Below are positions 6,027 to 9,240 of a stretch of DNA of 9,240 nt, one piece after another. A program made the translations under genes and the position numbers. The notes under the pieces were generated by a model. It saw only the letters and a program-made list of their open reading frames with translations. It was not told where the DNA came from and did no database searches. Every line of letters begins with the position of its first letter. Position 1 is the stretch's first letter. This DNA comes from Clostridiales bacterium (GTDB lineage: Bacteria > Bacillota_A > Clostridia > Lachnospirales > Lachnospiraceae): positions 1-9,240 of the forward strand of contig JASKJZ010000074.1 in NCBI GenBank assembly GCA_030154385.1, written 5' to 3'.

Positions 6027-7065
6027 AGATCTGCTCCTTCTTTTCTCTTTTCCATCCAAAGAATGGGTTATCCGCTTTTGGGGCGTCCTTGGCAAGGAGC
6101 CAGCACATCGAACGATGGGAGCTGCTAATAGTAGTATAATCAGGGCACTCCATCGCACATACTTTTCGTGCATAGGGGCATCGTGGTGCAAAAGGACATC
6201 CAGCAGGTGGATTTGTCATATCGGGAGGGGAGCCTGGAATCGGCATCAGGCGCTTGGTTTTATCTTGATCAGCGGTCGGCATTGACTTTAGTAATCCTAA
6301 TGTATAGGGGTGCATGGGATGTTCAAACAAGTCGTCAATCGAAGCTTCCTCCATGATATATCCACCATACATAACGACAACGCGGTCACAAAGCTCGGCG
6401 ACAACGCCCAGGTCATGTGTAATAAAAATAATACTCGTCTGAAATTCGTTTCTGAGACTGCGAAGCTGCTTCAAAATCTGATCCTGAATCGTCACATCTA
6501 GCGCGGTGGTTGGTTCATCCGCAATCAAAAGCTCAGGTTGATTTGCTAACGCCATTGCGATCATGACGCGCTGCCTCATACCGCCGCTAAATTCATGGGG
6601 ATACGACTTATATCGTTTTTCGGGTTCGGGTATTCGAACCTTTTTAAATAATTCGTATACCATTTTCTTTCGGTCATCACGCGAAGTATCCTTATGATGT
6701 ACATGTATCATCTCAGCAACCTGTTTTCCTACGGGAATCAGAGGATTTAAAGAGGACATGGGGTCTTGAAAGATCATGGCTATTTTTTCTCCTCTGATCT
6801 CCCGCATCCGTTTCTGATTTACTTTCGTTAAATCCTCACCATTGAACCATACCGTACCATCTATTATTTTTGCGGATGCTGCAAGTAAGCGAAGAATTGA
6901 CATCGAGGTAACACTTTTACCACTTCCAGATTCTCCAACAATTCCTAAGATTTCTCCCTTTTTTACTTGAAAACTTATGCCGCGTACGGCCTTGACCTCC
7001 CCAGCTGCAGTAAAAAAGGAGGTTCTAAGCGAATCAACAGTTAATATTTCATTTTGTTTTTCCAT
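6016..7065 (-). CDS. oppD: Oligopeptide ABC transporter ATP-binding protein OppD
   Basis: The 349-residue ATPase has Walker A GESGSGKSV (44-52, with the usual OppD Val at the last place), Q-loop FQDP (99-102), signature FSGGMRQRVMIAMA (159-172), Walker B LLIADEP (179-185), D-loop ALD and switch His217. The oligopeptide_HPY region carries Cys290, 296, 303 and 321 in the same C-x5-C-x6-C-x17-C spacing as OppF, plus an extra Cys307, and is consistent with the [4Fe-4S] site known in DppD-type ATPases. After the last cysteine there is a 28-residue tail rich in charged and aromatic residues. AAAGGAG stands 8 nt before the ATG at 7065, and the gene follows oppC after 13 nt. It acts at the cytoplasmic face with OppF to hydrolyse ATP and drive peptide uptake. 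Confidence 0.95.
   Translation of the reverse strand: MEKQNEILTVDSLRTSFFTAAGEVKAVRGISFQVKKGEILGIVGESGSGKSVTSMSILRLLAASAKIIDGTVWFNGEDLTKVNQKRMREIRGEKIAMIFQDPMSSLNPLIPVGKQVAEMIHVHHKDTSRDDRKKMVYELFKKVRIPEPEKRYKSYPHEFSGGMRQRVMIAMALANQPELLIADEPTTALDVTIQDQILKQLRSLRNEFQTSIIFITHDLGVVAELCDRVVVMYGGYIMEEASIDDLFEHPMHPYTLGLLKSMPTADQDKTKRLMPIPGSPPDMTNPPAGCPFAPRCPYARKVCAMECPDYTTISSSHRSMCWLLAKDAPKADNPFFGWKREKKEQIYEG
6034..6039 (-). promoter_or_regulatory. Ribosome binding site deciding the oppF start
   Basis: AAGGAG on the - strand, inside the 3' end of oppD, is 7 nt before ATG 6026. It supports a start within the overlap rather than at the upstream in-frame ATG at 6191. Confidence 0.8.
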
Positions 7066-7078
7066 GTGTTTCTCTCCT

Positions 7079-8230
7079 TTATTTTTTCAATTTGGGGTCT
7101 AGTGCATCTCGAAGTCCGTCACCAACAAAATTAAAAGCAAACATGATAATACAGATTACCAGTGCTGGTATAAAAAGCTGAAATGGGGCGGAACGAAGGT
7201 TTTCCGTCGCATCATTGCACATCGTTCCAAGACTTGCAAGCGGTGGCTGTAACCCAATACCAAGATAGCCGAGGAATGCTTCAATAAAGATAGCCGAAGG
7301 AATGAGCATTGTCACGGTAACAAGGATGGAGCCCATTGCATTTGGAATAATATGCTGTAAAAGAATGGTCTTATTGGAGGAACCGATTGTTTTTGCTGCT
7401 ACAACAAATTCTTGTTCCTTTAGCGTGAGGGTTTGTCCTCTGACAACCCTCGCCATATCGACCCAATAGACGCTTCCAAGCGCAACAATGATGCTTTTTA
7501 GTCCGCTTCCCAATAAAACCATAATTAAAATGACATATAGGGTAAGTGGAATCGTGCTTATAATGTCAACAATACGCATCATTACACCATCAACGCTTCC
7601 TCCTGCATAGCCAGCGACTCCTCCATATATAATACCAATTACCATATTGACAAGTGCCGCGATAAAAGCCACTAAAAGTGAGACTCTGGTTCCATACATT
7701 AAACGTGTCAGGATATCGCGTCCGAGGGAATCTGTACCCAGTAAATAGGATGTGTTCCATACATACTTTGTTTGATATACAATTCGGGATTCAGGATCTG
7801 CCAATAGATATGGCTTTTGTCCGTAATATAGTGCTACGTGTTTTCCGTTATATTCAAAAATTGTGAGTTTATCGCTTTCTTCCTCGCCTATTTTTTTGAT
7901 TTGAGCTTCAAGGGTACCATCTTTTTTTACCGATACGACCTGCATGGATTGCGTCACATAGAGATAGCTTGTATCATCTGGTGTAACAAAAACCTTCATA
8001 AGAGGTGGGATGTTAACCACTTGAAGATTTTGCATGGAGTAATCATATTTTGTAAAATAAGGTCCTGCTAATGCAAATAAAAGCAGCAAGAGGATAATTA
8101 TAAAGCCTGCTATTGCTGTTGGTTTTCTATGAAAGCGAAACCAAACATCGCCTGCAAAGGTTCTGTTTTTTGCCCAAATCTTTTCTCTGTCTTCATTGGA
8201 AGACTCTAGTCGTTCCCATTTGTTATCCAT
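7079..8230 (-). CDS. oppC: Oligopeptide ABC transporter permease OppC with enlarged extracellular insert
   Basis: This 383-residue inner-membrane permease forms the channel with OppB. Residues 1-37 are cytoplasmic and charged, and TM1 is about 38-58. A soluble segment (about 60-160) precedes the conserved LLGTDSLGRDIL at 163-174. The core permease domain follows, with the EAA loop EFVVAAKTIG...HIIPN at about 274-295 that docks on the ATPases. Usual OppC proteins are near 300 residues; the excess lies almost wholly in the outside loop after TM1. The start was placed at ATG 8230 because GGAGG (8236-8240) stands 5 nt before it. The upstream ATG at 8242 abuts the oppB stop, adds only four residues (MEDM) and lacks a good ribosome site, but cannot be excluded. 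Family secure. Confidence 0.93.
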   Translation of the reverse strand: MDNKWERLESSNEDREKIWAKNRTFAGDVWFRFHRKPTAIAGFIIILLLLLFALAGPYFTKYDYSMQNLQVVNIPPLMKVFVTPDDTSYLYVTQSMQVVSVKKDGTLEAQIKKIGEEESDKLTIFEYNGKHVALYYGQKPYLLADPESRIVYQTKYVWNTSYLLGTDSLGRDILTRLMYGTRVSLLVAFIAALVNMVIGIIYGGVAGYAGGSVDGVMMRIVDIISTIPLTLYVILIMVLLGSGLKSIIVALGSVYWVDMARVVRGQTLTLKEQEFVVAAKTIGSSNKTILLQHIIPNAMGSILVTVTMLIPSAIFIEAFLGYLGIGLQPPLASLGTMCNDATENLRSAPFQLFIPALVICIIMFAFNFVGDGLRDALDPKLKK

Positions 8231-8235
8231 CATAT

Positions 8236-8240
8236 CCTCC
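8236..8240 (-). promoter_or_regulatory. Ribosome binding site deciding the oppC start
   Basis: GGAGG on the - strand is 5 nt before ATG 8230 and only 2 nt before ATG 8233. It lies downstream of the alternative ATG 8242, so it favours 8230. Confidence 0.6.
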
Positions 8241-8242
8241 AT

Positions 8243-9160
8243 CTATTCATACTTAATTCTTGGATCAATTAAACAATAAAAGAGATCCACAAGAAATACC
8301 ATAGCAAGTAAAAATGCGGCATAGAATACAGTTACGCCCATAATGGTCGTATAATCTCTTTGTGTCACACTGTTTACGAAATGAACGCCAAGACCTGGAA
8401 TCGCAAATATCTTTTCAATAACAAAGCTTCCTGTCATTAATCCTGCAACTGTGGGACCAAGTACTGTGATTACTGGAATCAGAGCATTTCGAAGAGCGTG
8501 TTTTGTAATGACCCGAAATTCGGTCAATCCTTTTGCTCTTGCGGTTCGAATATAATCCTGCCCCATGACTTCTAAAAGACTAGAGCGCATGAGTCTTGCT
8601 AAGTAACTAAGAGAATATCCGCCAAGTGCAATAACAGGCAGTATGTAACCTTTTAAGCTGTCAACGCCATAGGTTGGAAGCAGATTTAGTCGGAATGAAA
8701 ATAGATAAATTAATACAGAGGCAATAACGAAAGAGGGTATTGTAACGCCTATGGTCGCGATCGCCATAATTGTCATATCCTGCCAGCGTCCGTTTTTGAT
8801 TGCGGCCAAAATCCCCATGGGTATGGCGGCAAGTAACACAAAGACAATCGTGATGGCACCTAACTTAGCAGATACAGGAAATCCGTTTGCAATAAAATCA
8901 TTTACAGACTTTCCCGTATATTTGTAGGACGGTCCCATATCTCCTTTTAGCAGATTTTTAAAATAATCAAAAAATTGTTCATATAAAGGAGCATCCAAAT
9001 GATACTTTTCGTTTAGTGCCTGTTCTACTTCCTTCGAAACCTTTCGGTCGCTGGTAAATGGTCCTCCTGGAATGGAATGCATAATGATGAAAGTAATCAA
9101 AATAATCATAAAAAGTGCAATCAGCATCATAAAAAAACGTTTTATAAAGTACTTTATCAT
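8243..9160 (-). CDS. oppB: Oligopeptide ABC transporter permease OppB
   Basis: The 305-residue permease has the normal OppB length and layout. TM1 is about 9-28, followed by MHSIPGGPF (the conserved P-G-x-P turn at 31-34). An extracellular loop to about residue 95 comes next, then five further hydrophobic segments and the EAA loop DYIRTARAKGL...HALRNALIP at about 202-227. It ends in the typical LIDPRIKYE. ATG 9160 was chosen because GAGAGG lies 7 nt upstream; a TTG at 9175 would use that ribosome site as coding sequence. It is the first gene of the operon visible here, and its stop directly abuts the oppC region. With OppC it makes the transmembrane path for peptides. Confidence 0.95.
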   Translation of the reverse strand: MIKYFIKRFFMMLIALFMIILITFIIMHSIPGGPFTSDRKVSKEVEQALNEKYHLDAPLYEQFFDYFKNLLKGDMGPSYKYTGKSVNDFIANGFPVSAKLGAITIVFVLLAAIPMGILAAIKNGRWQDMTIMAIATIGVTIPSFVIASVLIYLFSFRLNLLPTYGVDSLKGYILPVIALGGYSLSYLARLMRSSLLEVMGQDYIRTARAKGLTEFRVITKHALRNALIPVITVLGPTVAGLMTGSFVIEKIFAIPGLGVHFVNSVTQRDYTTIMGVTVFYAAFLLAMVFLVDLFYCLIDPRIKYE

Positions 9161-9167
9161 AACCCTA

Positions 9168-9173
9168 CCTCTC
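9168..9173 (-). promoter_or_regulatory. Ribosome binding site deciding the oppB start
   Basis: GAGAGG on the - strand is 7 nt before ATG 9160. It argues for that start over the in-frame TTG at 9175. Confidence 0.65.
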
Positions 9174-9192
9174 AAAAATAAAATCCAATAAT

Positions 9193-9240
9193 AAAATAAG
9201 GAATCATCTCTAACCGTATTATTAGATGATCCCTTACTTT
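9193..9240 (-). terminator. Hairpin upstream of oppB: terminator of the preceding unit or leader attenuator
   Basis: On the - strand, 9240-9224 pairs with 9209-9193 over 17 positions, two of them G-U wobbles, around a 14-nt loop (9210-9223). The stem begins with an A-run and is followed by the U-rich TTATTTTATTATTGG-type sequence. This looks like an intrinsic terminator. It may end the gene to the right of the window or lie in the opp leader and control read-through. No convincing promoter fits in the roughly 30 nt between it and oppB. The stem may extend past the window end. Confidence 0.6.

Noticed and set aside
6027..6191. 55-residue N-terminal extension of OppF from ATG 6191
   Set aside because: The segment lies wholly inside the 3' end of oppD in another frame and is unlike OppF. 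AAGGAG and ATG 6026 give a normal-length protein.
5986..6501. Several short + strand open frames opposite oppD and oppF
   Set aside because: They are antisense to conserved ATPase coding sequence and mutually overlapping, with no domain.
9161..9175. TTG start at 9175 for OppB
   Set aside because: It would use the GAGAGG ribosome site as codons and add five residues before the standard OppB N-terminus.

Overview
The window looks like a low-GC Gram-positive chromosome, most likely a gut-type clostridium such as a Lachnospiraceae member. The basis is AT-rich coding DNA, strong AGGAGG-type ribosome binding sites, a Gram-positive lipoprotein signal on the binding protein, and familiar clostridial protein families. 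This placement is inference; no marker gene is present.

Layout: two convergent blocks meet at about 2.8 kb. On the + strand (1-2774) lie the 3' part of an exporter-type ABC transporter gene whose 5' end is outside the window, an overlapping nucleotidyltransferase-fold gene (NTP_transf_5-like), and a MazE/MazF-type toxin-antitoxin pair. The exporter and nucleotidyltransferase pair resembles the tail of a Firmicutes modified-peptide (for example lasso peptide) cluster, but the core biosynthetic genes are not in view. The pair is followed by a perfect 23-bp inverted repeat with a 3-nt centre, which contains the putative -10 element and the Shine-Dalgarno sequence of the antitoxin gene. The toxin-like protein appears to lack both residues usually needed for MazF RNase activity.

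On the - strand (9160 down to 2816) lies a complete oligopeptide ABC importer operon in the order oppB, oppC, oppD, oppF, oppA, ending with a cyclophilin gene only 2 nt after oppA. OppA is the cell-surface lipoprotein receptor, OppB and OppC form the membrane channel, and OppD and OppF are the paired ATPases, each with a C-terminal four-cysteine motif. OppC carries an extra extracellular segment of roughly 80-90 residues. A candidate internal promoter precedes oppA. A hairpin at the right edge precedes oppB, and a shared hairpin terminator separates the convergent blocks.

No tRNA, rRNA, CRISPR array or insertion sequence was seen, and no gene-free stretch exceeds about 100 nt. The most interesting features are the mazEF palindrome, the divergent toxin, the OppC insertion and the oppA-cyclophilin junction.
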